DNA from: an uncultured Aquimarina sp.
Lineage (GTDB): Bacteria; Bacteroidota; Bacteroidia; Flavobacteriales; Flavobacteriaceae
Direction: 5' to 3'
Length of the DNA: 64,000 nucleotides
NCBI GenBank assembly: GCA_947495425.1
Contig: CANLYR010000015.1
Coordinates: 1 to 64,000 of the forward strand
Shown here: positions 7,332 to 15,876 of the stretch, piece by piece
Numbering within the stretch: position 1 is the first letter of the stretch
Layout of the letters: each line of letters starts with the position of its first letter
The notes under the pieces: generated by a model
What the model was told of the DNA's origin: nothing
Seen by the model: the letters and a program-made list of their open reading frames with translations, nothing else
The model's database searches: none
Made by a program: the position numbers and the translations under genes

Positions 7332-9548
7332 ATGAAAATACTATATAAAATTATGATAATAAGCATGATATGCCTGTTATCAAACAGTACATACGCACAG
7401 ATTTATCAATATTCTGAGGATGGTAAAAACACATTTCTTGAATCTAAATCCGAGTATCTAGGTTCTGGCTTAGAAAGAGAATGTTATTGTTTTGCTCCAA
7501 TACAACTTCCTATCTTCAGTAGCATCTTTATAGGTGTTAGCAATGGCTCAATCCCTGTTTCTGGAGGCGCAGCAGAATGGTTGCGCGGTCAAGAGTTATT
7601 GTTGGCGTCCCAAATGGATGGTACGCAACAGAACTATTTCCGTATGGATCAGTTAGGGACTTTACCAGGTACCTACAACTTTGAACGTATTCAAAAGAAC
7701 TATTTTAAAGCTGCAGAAACAAATGCATTAGCAGCAGAGTATTATCCTAAAGTAGAGGAATATTTTAAAAATACATACAACTATAATGAGGCTACATTAA
7801 ATACTGCAACATTTAAACATAAAATTTTAGATATTAGAAAACGTGAGGGAACAAACAACACAACCTATGGTAGACTAATATATAATGGAAAGTATTTAGC
7901 TAATTACAGCAATGAAGAGATCGATATATTATTATTTAAAGAACTTAATATTAGAAAAACTCAAAGAGCTAATTTTTTGAGATATGATAAATCTAGGAGT
8001 CGTGCAGAAAGAAGTTTTAAAGAGGGTTGGATGTCCAATTATCTAACTTCACAATATATTGGGCATTATCAGAACTTAGGTTATGAAGATGCAGTTAGAT
8101 TTATGACCCGATATATGGTCTGGGCAAGAAATAGAGTCGAATATCCTAATTACTTAATCAAACCTTTTGGTAATCCCCATAATATTTTTGTTCTTGAAGA
8201 TCAGGATTATACTTCCAGAATTGCAGTTAATGTAGATTTAGGCTCAACAATGGAAGGTTGGACCCCTAGAGTTTTTACAGAACCCAATGCGGATAATGTA
8301 TTGTTTAATTTGGCATTATCAAATTTTGATGATTGGGATATACCAGTAGGCAGTTTTTTAAGAGAGTCTAAAAATAAAGAAGTAAAAGAAGCTACAAGAC
8401 GATATATGGAAACCCATCGTTATAGTCGCAATGCATTGAATGCTTACAAGCGAATCATCCAACCTTTTGCGCATACTCAAGGTCATATAGGCGCAGATTA
8501 TTCTCCATCACAAACTGGTTTTTTTGATATAGGATTCGGTAATGTACCTAACCTATTATTTAGCCTCCAAGAAAATATAGATAATACCACAGAAAATGGT
8601 TTGTGGAATATGGGCGGAGTTTTGAATGCCTTAGAAGAAAGTGAGGCTGATAGCCTTAAATGGATGCATATTGCAGAATTTACCCGTGATTTTTTAATTG
8701 CAAATGGATATCCTAATCTTAGTACATATTTTAATTTACATGAGATTTTAAGATTATTCGAGTTTAAGGATAGTATAACCAATGGAGGTACCGCTTTTCG
8801 TTTCAGCGCATTTTTTACTAATGATATTGGTTTGAGATTGGCAGAAAACGGAATACGACTGCTCCCTATGATAGATCGCCCGTATGTGGTTGAAGGCACA
8901 AGAGCACTACTCAATAGGCAACCGTTTGATTTTGCTTTTAGAGAAATGGTATATAATCTCTCAAACAGATTAAAGCTTAATGATGCACAGAAAAGTACGT
9001 TGATCTCTTATAAAACTGAAGCAGAATCGATTAATAGGTATTTAATAGAAAATAATTATTCCCCAGAATCAATTGAAGTTGTAAATAAACCAATCAATTT
9101 GTTAACTTATGGAGAAGACGATCAAGTTATTTTATTCGCTGATTGTGCAAGTTTTGAATTTGCAAATCAAACTGATGGTGTAAAAGCTTGTGGGGTTAGT
9201 GGAATTAATAATGTATTTGTTGGTTTTAGAGATGTAAACGGACAACGTTCTGTAGTAAGTGTTCCAATAAATGCGTCAGCACCACTTTATTTTACAATGC
9301 CTTCTGGTTGGACTAATGGGAGAGCGGCAACTGTTGCAGCAGGAGCATATGATCTAGCGACAAAGAAAACAGAAGCTTGGTTCGCTCTTCATCCCAATAC
9401 TTCAAGTGAGGCTCTATTAGACGAATGGAAAAGAACTTTGTTTGCCGCAATGCAAGCTGTTGGAGGAAGTGTTTCTGGAACTAATCATCATGGTGTTTTT
9501 AGAACAGCACCTTTTGTACGTAGTTTTGTACCTAAGAATTGTGGTTAA
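7332..9548 (+). CDS. Large exported protein of unknown function
   Basis: 738 residues with a clear signal peptide (MKILYKIMIISMICLLS, cleavage after TYAQ) and no later membrane segment, so it is periplasmic, surface or secreted. It lacks the T9SS sorting domain carried by its upstream neighbour. The long central part (about 90-560) is rich in Asn, Tyr and Arg. The last about 130 residues have a different character and end in FVRSFVPKNCG. I do not recognise any domain. A small signal-bearing gene follows 27 bp downstream, and a diverged paralogue of that gene lies further on. This pattern is typical of effector/immunity loci, but nothing in the protein itself proves toxicity. Confidence 0.7.
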   Translation: MKILYKIMIISMICLLSNSTYAQIYQYSEDGKNTFLESKSEYLGSGLERECYCFAPIQLPIFSSIFIGVSNGSIPVSGGAAEWLRGQELLLASQMDGTQQNYFRMDQLGTLPGTYNFERIQKNYFKAAETNALAAEYYPKVEEYFKNTYNYNEATLNTATFKHKILDIRKREGTNNTTYGRLIYNGKYLANYSNEEIDILLFKELNIRKTQRANFLRYDKSRSRAERSFKEGWMSNYLTSQYIGHYQNLGYEDAVRFMTRYMVWARNRVEYPNYLIKPFGNPHNIFVLEDQDYTSRIAVNVDLGSTMEGWTPRVFTEPNADNVLFNLALSNFDDWDIPVGSFLRESKNKEVKEATRRYMETHRYSRNALNAYKRIIQPFAHTQGHIGADYSPSQTGFFDIGFGNVPNLLFSLQENIDNTTENGLWNMGGVLNALEESEADSLKWMHIAEFTRDFLIANGYPNLSTYFNLHEILRLFEFKDSITNGGTAFRFSAFFTNDIGLRLAENGIRLLPMIDRPYVVEGTRALLNRQPFDFAFREMVYNLSNRLKLNDAQKSTLISYKTEAESINRYLIENNYSPESIEVVNKPINLLTYGEDDQVILFADCASFEFANQTDGVKACGVSGINNVFVGFRDVNGQRSVVSVPINASAPLYFTMPSGWTNGRAATVAAGAYDLATKKTEAWFALHPNTSSEALLDEWKRTLFAAMQAVGGSVSGTNHHGVFRTAPFVRSFVPKNCG

Positions 9549-9575
9549 TTTCAAATTTATTTGTAAACTTAAAGT

Positions 9576-10118
9576 ATGAAAAGCATATTTTTATATAACC
9601 TAATTTTTCTGTTTGTGACAAATCAAGCTCCTATAGATTTACTTGGAAAACATATTAGTGAAATCTCTGATTCGTATACTTCGTCGACCATAAATTCTAT
9701 TAATGAAGAAATTTATGTGGTAGATGTCTCGGATCAATTTTTAGGAAAACCATACAAAATGATTTTTCTTACTGTAGACAAAAATAGTATTATACAAAAC
9801 TTTATAATACATACTAATGAAATTATGAATAAGTCATTCTATAATTTAATGTTAAAAGAGTATGGTAAACCTAGTGTAATGTATAAAGAAGGAGAAGTTG
9901 TTTCGCAAGGAAAGAAAACAACAGATAAGGATGGTTTTACAATGCAATCAACAGCAGCGGCATTTAAAAAATGTACTTTTGAAGAGTCTCCTCGTTTTAT
10001 TATTTGGAATAAAGATGGATATGATATTGAAGTTATGTTGGGGCATGAAACTGATACATTTAGAAAAACTACAATAACATTTGGAAAAGGAACATTAACA
10101 AATTATTTATCTAAATAA
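9576..10118 (+). CDS. Small exported protein, paralogue of 11067-11609
   Basis: 180 residues starting with a hydrophobic signal-like segment (MKSIFLYNLIFLFVTNQ). The body is alpha/beta-looking with the segments FYNLMLKEYGKPSVMY (about 88-103) and RFIIWNKDGYDIEVML (about 145-160). Both have clear counterparts in the product of 11067-11609 (FYDLFVKKYGNP; LFMIWEKENFYIQAFL), so the two are diverged paralogues. It follows the 738-aa exported protein by 27 bp and ends in a strong terminator. It could be a partner or immunity protein of that upstream gene, but this is inferred from position and duplication only. Confidence 0.65.
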   Translation: MKSIFLYNLIFLFVTNQAPIDLLGKHISEISDSYTSSTINSINEEIYVVDVSDQFLGKPYKMIFLTVDKNSIIQNFIIHTNEIMNKSFYNLMLKEYGKPSVMYKEGEVVSQGKKTTDKDGFTMQSTAAAFKKCTFEESPRFIIWNKDGYDIEVMLGHETDTFRKTTITFGKGTLTNYLSK

Positions 10119-10130
10119 TTGAATTACTTA

Positions 10131-10164
10131 GAGGATATCTAATTATTAGGTATCCTCTTTTTTT
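10131..10164 (+). terminator. Rho-independent terminator
   Basis: Stem GAGGATATCTAA paired with TTAGGTATCCTC (10131-10157, with one wobble pair), followed by seven T. It ends the unit 7332-10118 and overlaps the stop of the convergent gene at 10139. Nearly the same hairpin recurs at 11659-11692. Confidence 0.85.
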
Positions 10165-10384
10165 CCATATCATCTAAACATTTATCGAGATGATTATAAT
10201 ATGAATCAAAATCGATACCATCATCTCCCAGTAACCACTGGTACATATCTTTTTCTAACAGCAGCATTTTGTATTGACTATTTCCTATTTTTAAATTCTC
10301 TGGTGGATTTTCAAGAGCCGCAACTCGTTTTATTAGTATTTCTACTTTAGCTAATAAAAATGATATTTCTTTGTCTGTTTTCAT
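10139..10384 (-). CDS. Small hypothetical protein (81 aa)
   Basis: An 81-residue soluble, helical-looking protein with a heptad-like start (KEISFLLAKVEILIKRVAAL) and an acidic middle (LLGDDGIDFDSYY). There is no signal peptide, membrane segment or known family. It is convergent to the exported-protein genes, and its final codons lie inside their terminator hairpin. That overlap is unusual and lowers confidence slightly, but the frame is clean from ATG 10384. Confidence 0.5.
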   Translation of the reverse strand: MKTDKEISFLLAKVEILIKRVAALENPPENLKIGNSQYKMLLLEKDMYQWLLGDDGIDFDSYYNHLDKCLDDMEKKRIPNN

Positions 10385-10453
10385 AATTTTAAAATTACAA
10401 AAAAGATATTCAATTTAAAGAAAATTAATTAATGAATTATATCCGTTTTCTAA

Positions 10454-10597
10454 ATTATCTCACTAATTATATTACCTTCTATCAATAATAGAAGTATAAC
10501 ACCAACAGGCAATGTAACTATCGATAAAACTGGAGGTAATGCTCCTATCAAAAAGAATGTTAATTATAAACCAATATATCATGTGTATAAAGAATAA
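10454..10597 (+). pseudogene. Possible orphan 3' fragment of a larger gene
   Basis: An open frame with no convincing start ends at TAA 10595-10597. Its last about 37 codons read like a natural protein C-terminus, with NNRSITPTGNVTIDK followed by GGNAPIKKNVNYKPIYHVYK. It overlaps the start of the next gene by 17 bases, as closely packed partner genes do. The upstream part up to the stop at 10451 does not look coding. I read it as the remaining tail of a deleted gene, though chance cannot be excluded. Confidence 0.35.
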
Positions 10598-11057
10598 ACT
10601 AAAATTTGTTGTGCCGCTTTTTTTAATATGCTCGTTATTTACTTATTGTCAGAATCATAAAACAGAAAAAAATGATTTTATAAAATCATTTTTTGAAGAT
10701 GTTTTCATTAATGACAAGCCTTTGAAAGTTTTATATGAGCAATATATTTATAAGAATTCAAAAACGGATAAATCAAAAGATGAAAAAATTAAAATATTTA
10801 ATGAACATATTTTATATTTAAAATCTGAGAAAGAATATTTAGTAAAAAAGAATGCTATTTTTCAAGTAGAAAATTATGATAAGAGCTCCATATCAGACTT
10901 GTTACCTTTTAACAAGAGCACAACGAAGAACATATATGTAGTAACAATAAAAAATGAAGTTATATCTTATGTTCTATTAAATAAAGGTAAAGTTGTCTCA
11001 TTTAATTATGTTCGTAAAGGTAGTGAGGGACCAGCATATTTTATTAATAATTTCTAG
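10581..11057 (+). CDS. Putative exported protein or lipoprotein
   Basis: 158 residues from ATG 10581; the frame extends to 10539 but the upstream codons overlap the orphan fragment. The N-terminus is a signal sequence (KNKLKFVVPLFLICSLF) with a cysteine at residue 23 in LFTYC, an imperfect lipobox. The mature part is Lys/Asn/Tyr-rich with no recognised domain. It lies between the two paralogous genes 9576 and 11067 and ends 9 bp before the latter, so it is probably co-transcribed with it. Confidence 0.6.
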   Translation: MCIKNKLKFVVPLFLICSLFTYCQNHKTEKNDFIKSFFEDVFINDKPLKVLYEQYIYKNSKTDKSKDEKIKIFNEHILYLKSEKEYLVKKNAIFQVENYDKSSISDLLPFNKSTTKNIYVVTIKNEVISYVLLNKGKVVSFNYVRKGSEGPAYFINNF

Positions 11058-11066
11058 AAGTATATA

Positions 11067-11609
11067 TTGGACACTATTAAATTTGAACAATTATTAGGGA
11101 ACTATGTCCTTGATATTGAAAATGCTATAGGAAGTAATCTAGTAAAACAAAACTTCAAAAAAGCAAATATTACTTTTTATAGTAATTCTGATCTCCTAGA
11201 TATTAATTTTTACGGCATAGCTAGTAATCATATCACTGTACAGATAGATCAAAAAGAAGTAGTTAGATCAATATCAATTCATTTTCCTAAAGTAATTGAT
11301 CGTGAATTTTATGATTTATTTGTTAAAAAATATGGAAATCCAAAACATACATACATAATGTCAAATATGAAGGAAATCATTTCAAAAGAAGATAATTCCC
11401 AAAATAATAAGAATGATTTATCATTTCATCAAAATTTAAGAAAAAGAGAAGGAGATCTAATAGAAGGAACTTTTGATGACAAACCCCTATTTATGATATG
11501 GGAAAAGGAAAACTTCTATATTCAGGCTTTTTTAAGACATAAACAAAATATTAGTGAAGTCATGTTTAGTTTAGAAAGCCCACCTTTTAATATAAAACCA
11601 AAAAAATAA
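11067..11609 (+). CDS. Paralogue of the 9576-10118 protein, no signal peptide
   Basis: 180 residues. The only available start that keeps the full conserved region is TTG 11067, nine bases after the previous stop. Compared with its paralogue it keeps the conserved segments (FYDLFVKKYGNP near residue 87; LFMIWEKENFYIQAFL near 147) but lacks the hydrophobic export signal. Either the signal was lost, the protein is cytoplasmic, or the gene is a 5'-eroded copy translated by coupling. It is followed by a terminator nearly identical to the one after the other copy. Function unknown. Confidence 0.55.
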   Translation: MDTIKFEQLLGNYVLDIENAIGSNLVKQNFKKANITFYSNSDLLDINFYGIASNHITVQIDQKEVVRSISIHFPKVIDREFYDLFVKKYGNPKHTYIMSNMKEIISKEDNSQNNKNDLSFHQNLRKREGDLIEGTFDDKPLFMIWEKENFYIQAFLRHKQNISEVMFSLESPPFNIKPKK

Positions 11610-11658
11610 CTTGGTGAATAATTTACTAAATATAAAAAGTAACAATTAAATATAGAAA

Positions 11659-11692
11659 GAGGATATCTAATTTTAGATGTCCTCTTTTTTTT
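11659..11692 (+). terminator. Rho-independent terminator, duplicate of 10131
   Basis: A 12-bp stem GAGGATATCTAA / TTAGATGTCCTC (11659-11684, one wobble pair) followed by eight T. The left arm is identical to that of the terminator at 10131, as expected if gene and terminator were duplicated together. Confidence 0.85.
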
Positions 11693-11859
11693 CTATATAA
11701 AACCATCACCAATTATAACTTTTTCTAAATTATTTCGTAAGCTACTTTATCTTCATTGCTCACCCTGCTGGCGCGAGCAAAATTAAGTAACGGCTAGCGC
11801 GATTGCTCTAGGCTCGTGACGTCAAAAATTGGTTAGTAATGATTGTTGGCACGAGCGAG

Positions 11860-11893
11860 GATAGATACAATGTGGTTCATGAAATTTTGCATA
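11860..11893 (-). pseudogene. Stray copy of the DoxX gene start region
   Basis: Thirty-three of 34 bases match 583-616, the first 11 codons of the DoxX-like gene. The frame (MQNFMNHIVSI) is kept, but the match stops abruptly at a GC-rich repeat containing GCTGGCGCGAGC and GGCACGAGCG (about 11767-11860). The remaining bases of 11610-11949 show the terminator and this repeat only, with no intact gene. Confidence 0.65.
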
Positions 11894-11949
11894 CGATAAA
11901 TAGATTTATATTGATATGGGTAAACGTTACTATAAACGTAATTAAAGCA

Positions 11950-12564
11950 TTAATCACATTTTAGTTGATTAACAGTTGTAAGTAAATGATATTTATAACT
12001 TTTTAGTTCAGATTTTTCTGTAGGCAAATATTCTGACAAACAATCCCCAAAGTACTTCTTTAAAACCTTAATACTTTTTTCTTTATTTCTATTCAGTTTA
12101 TCAAAGACTATTTCTTTCCCCTTTTTGTTATAAATACCATAATAATCACGTGTAAAATATGATTTAATATCATCTCCCGAACTTTTAATTCTAGGTGTAA
12201 TTCCTAGAATATATTCTTCATTTTCGGCAACGATTCTAAAAGGGTAAGGGCGATTATCAGTTTTATTCAAAGTAATATAATATTCATCATTGATGATTAT
12301 AGAATCTATTTCTTTTTTTTTGATTTTTCCTGATTTCTGTAGAAACCTGGTAGTAACTATTTCGTTAGAATTATCAGGGTTTTGGTAAAGAACGTTGCTT
12401 TTCCACCCTAAAATTCCAATTTCGGGATTAATTTTAATAATTTCTCCAGACTTAGTTCTTATGTAGCTTTTATCAGCTTTATTTTGAGCCACGAGAGAAC
12501 AATTGGCCATTATTACAATTAAAGCTACTACAATACTATTTCTCATTGAAAAAAGATGTTTCAT
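11950..12564 (-). CDS. Exported hypothetical protein
   Basis: 204 residues. A signal peptide (start MKHLFSMRNSIVVALIV, cleavage after SLVAQ; ATG 12546 inside it is an alternative start) is followed by a Lys/Ile-rich, beta-looking region that opens YIRTKSGEIIKINPEIG. It ends in CD after LLTTVNQLK. No domain is recognised. It points toward the paralogous secreted genes and is separated from the core gene at 12956 by a long gap. It probably belongs to the accessory region. Confidence 0.6.
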   Translation of the reverse strand: MKHLFSMRNSIVVALIVIMANCSLVAQNKADKSYIRTKSGEIIKINPEIGILGWKSNVLYQNPDNSNEIVTTRFLQKSGKIKKKEIDSIIINDEYYITLNKTDNRPYPFRIVAENEEYILGITPRIKSSGDDIKSYFTRDYYGIYNKKGKEIVFDKLNRNKEKSIKVLKKYFGDCLSEYLPTEKSELKSYKYHLLTTVNQLKCD

Positions 12565-12955
12565 ACGTTATAATTATTTAAATATGCTCAGTGCATTTTG
12601 ATGATTAGATTTGAAGTTCATCTACTCGATTGTTTTGAACGCGGAAAGAAATATATAGTACTTATTGACAAGTCTTTCCTTCTATCATATTGTTGTCTAG
12701 AAGTCACTATGAGTTTTTAATTTATTTCACTACCAAAAGTTCAAAAAATGATCATTTGATGAGATTTAAGGATCGAAATATACGAATTCCAATGTTGAGT
12801 TCCTATCTATATAGTTATGCTCTCGACCTTAGAGGTGTAAATAGTGATACGTTAAATTATAATTACTAATTCTTATAATATAATGTTTTAGTTAATTTCT
12901 GGCTGATTAATTTACTATATACACTATAACTGGCATGTATAAGTGGAGGGGATGA
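12565..12955. other. Intergenic gap without recognisable content
   Basis: About 390 AT-rich bases between two minus-strand genes. I see no open frame of note, no repeat shared with the rest of the window and no clear hairpin. Confidence 0.5.
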
Positions 12956-14104
12956 TTATTTCTTATGAAGCAATCGCGTAAGTTTTATAGAGAGATCAGT
13001 AAGAATAATCTTTGCATTCCCATTTCGTTCGATATGATACGCAGCATCCTGTAGTTCTCTACAGATATCTACGATATTAGCTCCGTGTACAAAGGGCGCA
13101 AAGTTTTCTAACTCGAAACCACTGGTATTGGGTGCTAGAAACACCAATTCTTTGGCGCCATAATTAAGTAACATCGCCTGCCTAAAAAAGTCAAGACAAT
13201 ATTTTAGAAACTTTTTTTGTGTTTCTCTTCCGGTTCCGGCGATAGATTCGCTCCAGTTGATTAAGTCATTTACTGCCGATTTGTTCCCTTTGGCTCTAAA
13301 TGCTGTGCGTACCCATTGTATAAACCAATCTTCGAACTGATCATCACCACCATCGTGGTTCAATAAATGCAAGGCTTTACTATAATCTCCATTAGCCTGA
13401 TGTGCTATTTTTGAAGCTTCACTATCAGAAGCATTTTCATTGTTCTGAAGCGCCTCTTTTATGACCTGTTCTCCCAAGGGAGGAAAATGCAATGCCTGGC
13501 ACCTCGATCTAATGGTTTGTATGATGCGTTCTTCATCTTCGGTGATGAGAATAAATATCGTCTTTGCAGGAGGTTCTTCAATTAATTTGAGCAGCTTATT
13601 AGAAGCTGCAATATTCATTTTGTCGGCCATCCAGATGAGCATCACTTTATATCCTCCTTCATAACTTTTCAGCGAAAGCTTTTTAACAATCTCTAACGCT
13701 TCATCAACGCCAATCTGTCCTTGTTTTTTTTCGACTCCCAAAGATAGGTACCAATCAAAAATGCTTCCGTAAGGATTATCCTTTACAAAAGTTCTCCATT
13801 CCTCTGCAAATTGATCAGAGGTAGGATGTTTTTTTACTTTATCATTTACGGCAACCGGATATACAAAATGAAGATCAGGATGTGCTAGATGATTGAACTT
13901 TAGATTACACCCTTGATTGCCACCTGTATTTTCTGAATTTTGATTTTGGCAGAGGATATATTGAGCATAGGCAATGGCCATTGGTAATGTTCCACTTCCG
14001 TTTGGACCTACGAAAAGTTGTGCATGAGGTATTCTATTGCGATCCGCGCTTGTAGTAAGATAACTCTTGATATGGGTAAGACCTAACAGTTCAGAAAAAA
14101 GCAT
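12956..14104 (-). CDS. holB: DNA polymerase III delta' subunit relative
   Basis: About 382 residues from ATG 14104 (MLFSELLGL). This is the clamp-loader fold: RIPHAQLFVGPNGSGT near residues 24-39, a region resembling the zinc-binding loop, and IRSRCQALHF (sensor-type SRC motif) near residue 200. The phosphate loop reads GPNGSGTL without the GK[ST] lysine, consistent with delta' subunits that do not hydrolyse ATP. The protein should work in the clamp loader that places the beta clamp on DNA. It is divergent from pgk, with 200 bp between them that must hold both promoters. Confidence 0.85.
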   Translation of the reverse strand: MLFSELLGLTHIKSYLTTSADRNRIPHAQLFVGPNGSGTLPMAIAYAQYILCQNQNSENTGGNQGCNLKFNHLAHPDLHFVYPVAVNDKVKKHPTSDQFAEEWRTFVKDNPYGSIFDWYLSLGVEKKQGQIGVDEALEIVKKLSLKSYEGGYKVMLIWMADKMNIAASNKLLKLIEEPPAKTIFILITEDEERIIQTIRSRCQALHFPPLGEQVIKEALQNNENASDSEASKIAHQANGDYSKALHLLNHDGGDDQFEDWFIQWVRTAFRAKGNKSAVNDLINWSESIAGTGRETQKKFLKYCLDFFRQAMLLNYGAKELVFLAPNTSGFELENFAPFVHGANIVDICRELQDAAYHIERNGNAKIILTDLSIKLTRLLHKK

Positions 14105-14304
14105 AAGCAAATATAAAAAGAAGTATGATGTACCCTATATGATTTATAGAATTTATACTATCATTTTTGTATCAAAAAAGGTTTTTTTCTACAAAATCAA
14201 TAAAAGTGAAAGTTTACTGTCGTTTTCGTAGAATTTTTCTACAGGATTCTTATGTTTCTAATGAAATAGGATTATTTTCGTTTGCTTAATACCAATCCAA
14301 TACG

Positions 14305-15492
14305 ATGAAGACAATCAAAGATTTTAATTTTGAAGATAAAAAAGCATTAATTCGTGTAGATTTTAATGTACCCCTTAATGAAAATTTTGAAGTAACCGAT
14401 GACACCAGAATTCAGGCAGCAAAACCTACAATAATCAAAGTGTTAGAAGATGGGGGTAGTGCTGTTTTGATGTCGCATCTAGGCAGACCAAAAGGCATAC
14501 AAGACGAATTTTCTCTAAAACATATAGCAGATAAGGTATCAGAAGTTCTCGGGGTTCAGGTAAAATTTGTGGCTGATTGTATTGGGCAAGAAGCCGAAGA
14601 AGCAGTAGCTGTATTAAATTCTGGAGAGGTTTTATTACTCGAAAACCTAAGATTTCATCCCAGTGAAACAAAGGGAGATGTTGATTTTGCCAAAAAGCTT
14701 TCTAAGTTGGGCGATATCTATGTGAATGATGCTTTTGGTACAGCACATCGTGCTCATGCATCGACAACAATTATTGCGCAGTTCTTTCCTGAACAAAAAT
14801 GTTTCGGGAGCTTATTAGCAAAAGAAATAGAAAGTATAGATAAGGTTTTGCAAAGTGGAGAGAAACCCATTACTGCGGTACTAGGAGGATCAAAAGTATC
14901 TTCGAAAATCACTATCATTGAAAATATTCTGGATAAGGTAGATCATCTTATTATCGGTGGCGGGATGACCTATACATTTATTAAAGCACAAGGCGGGCAA
15001 ATTGGAGATTCGATCTGTGAAGATGATAAACAAGAACTGGCATTAGAAATTCTGAAAAAAGCGGCAGAGAAAGGCGTAGAGATTCACCTTCCGGTTGATG
15101 TATTGGGAGCAGATGCTTTTGATAATGAAGCAAATACATCGGTTATGGATGTAGATATGATTCCAAATGGATGGCAAGGGCTAGATGCAGGGCCAGAAAC
15201 TATAAAAAACTTTCATGAGGTCATTCTAAAATCAAAAACCATTCTTTGGAACGGACCTCTGGGTGTATTTGAGATGGAAAATTTTGCCCATGGTACCATT
15301 GCTCTTGGGCATTCTATCGCAGAAGCTACAGAGAAAGGTGCATTCTCACTGGTAGGAGGCGGAGATTCTGTAGCAGCCGTAAAACAGTTCGGTTTTGGCG
15401 ATAAGGTAAGCTATGTTTCTACAGGAGGCGGAGCAATGTTAGAAAGTCTTGAAGGCAAAACATTACCAGGAATTGAAGCCATCGAAAAATAA
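14305..15492 (+). CDS. pgk: Phosphoglycerate kinase
   Basis: 395 residues, the usual length. It converts 1,3-bisphosphoglycerate and ADP to 3-phosphoglycerate and ATP in glycolysis. Visible family motifs are RVDFNVPLN (about 17-25), MSHLGRPKG (about 56-64), [14 protein letters not shown], the nucleotide-binding GGSKVSSK near residue 194, and GGGDSVAAV with the closing [12 protein letters not shown] 14305 follows an AT-rich leader. It is monocistronic, ended by a strong terminator at 15541. Confidence 0.97.
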   Translation: MKTIKDFNFEDKKALIRVDFNVPLNENFEVTDDTRIQAAKPTIIKVLEDGGSAVLMSHLGRPKGIQDEFSLKHIADKVSEVLGVQVKFVADCIGQEAEEAVAVLNSGEVLLLENLRFHPSETKGDVDFAKKLSKLGDIYVNDAFGTAHRAHASTTIIAQFFPEQKCFGSLLAKEIESIDKVLQSGEKPITAVLGGSKVSSKITIIENILDKVDHLIIGGGMTYTFIKAQGGQIGDSICEDDKQELALEILKKAAEKGVEIHLPVDVLGADAFDNEANTSVMDVDMIPNGWQGLDAGPETIKNFHEVILKSKTILWNGPLGVFEMENFAHGTIALGHSIAEATEKGAFSLVGGGDSVAAVKQFGFGDKVSYVSTGGGAMLESLEGKTLPGIEAIEK

Positions 15493-15540
15493 AAATGATT
15501 AAATATTGTAAGAAAAAACTTATTTTTAGTCTAAATAATT

Positions 15541-15568
15541 AAAAACCAGTCTGTTTTGACTGGTTTTT
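15541..15568 (+). terminator. pgk terminator
   Basis: An 11-bp perfect stem AAAAACCAGTC / GACTGGTTTTT with a six-base loop, 49 bp after the pgk stop and ending in a T-run. Confidence 0.9.
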
Positions 15569-15640
15569 GTGTGTTTTTAACGCTATAATTTTTTGTGTTT
15601 TAGAAAAAAAATACGATTTTCGCTGCTATACTGTTGATAA

Positions 15641-15800
15641 TACCAATTCAACTATAAAATGTCGTACAGAAAACGAAGTTGCTTTTTTGTTATATGACAC
15701 TGTGATCAATTTGCATAGCCATAGTTACGGAAATTGCGAACAAGAAAATAGAACAGAAAATGGACAAGTTTTAGTGCGACATTTTATGGTTAAATTGGTA
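15641..15800. mobile_element. MITE-like element with 27-bp terminal inverted repeats
   Basis: The left arm 15641-15667 (starts TACCAATTCAAC, contains ATAAAATGTCG) and the right arm 15774-15800 are inverted copies matching at 24 of 27 positions, about 106 bp apart. The element encodes nothing recognisable and sits alone between the pgk terminator and the transglycosylase gene. An 89-codon frame (15567-15836) that runs through both arms is therefore probably not a gene. Confidence 0.6.
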
Positions 15801-15876
15801 TACTATTTAAAAACAGTACTTTTTACCCCAAAATGAAAACTTTAAATAAGTTCTATAAACGTAAACAGTTTGCAAA

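Noticed and set aside
15567-15836. 89-codon frame between pgk and the transglycosylase
   Set aside because: Starts within the pgk terminator and crosses both arms of the MITE-like element, so more likely a chance frame.
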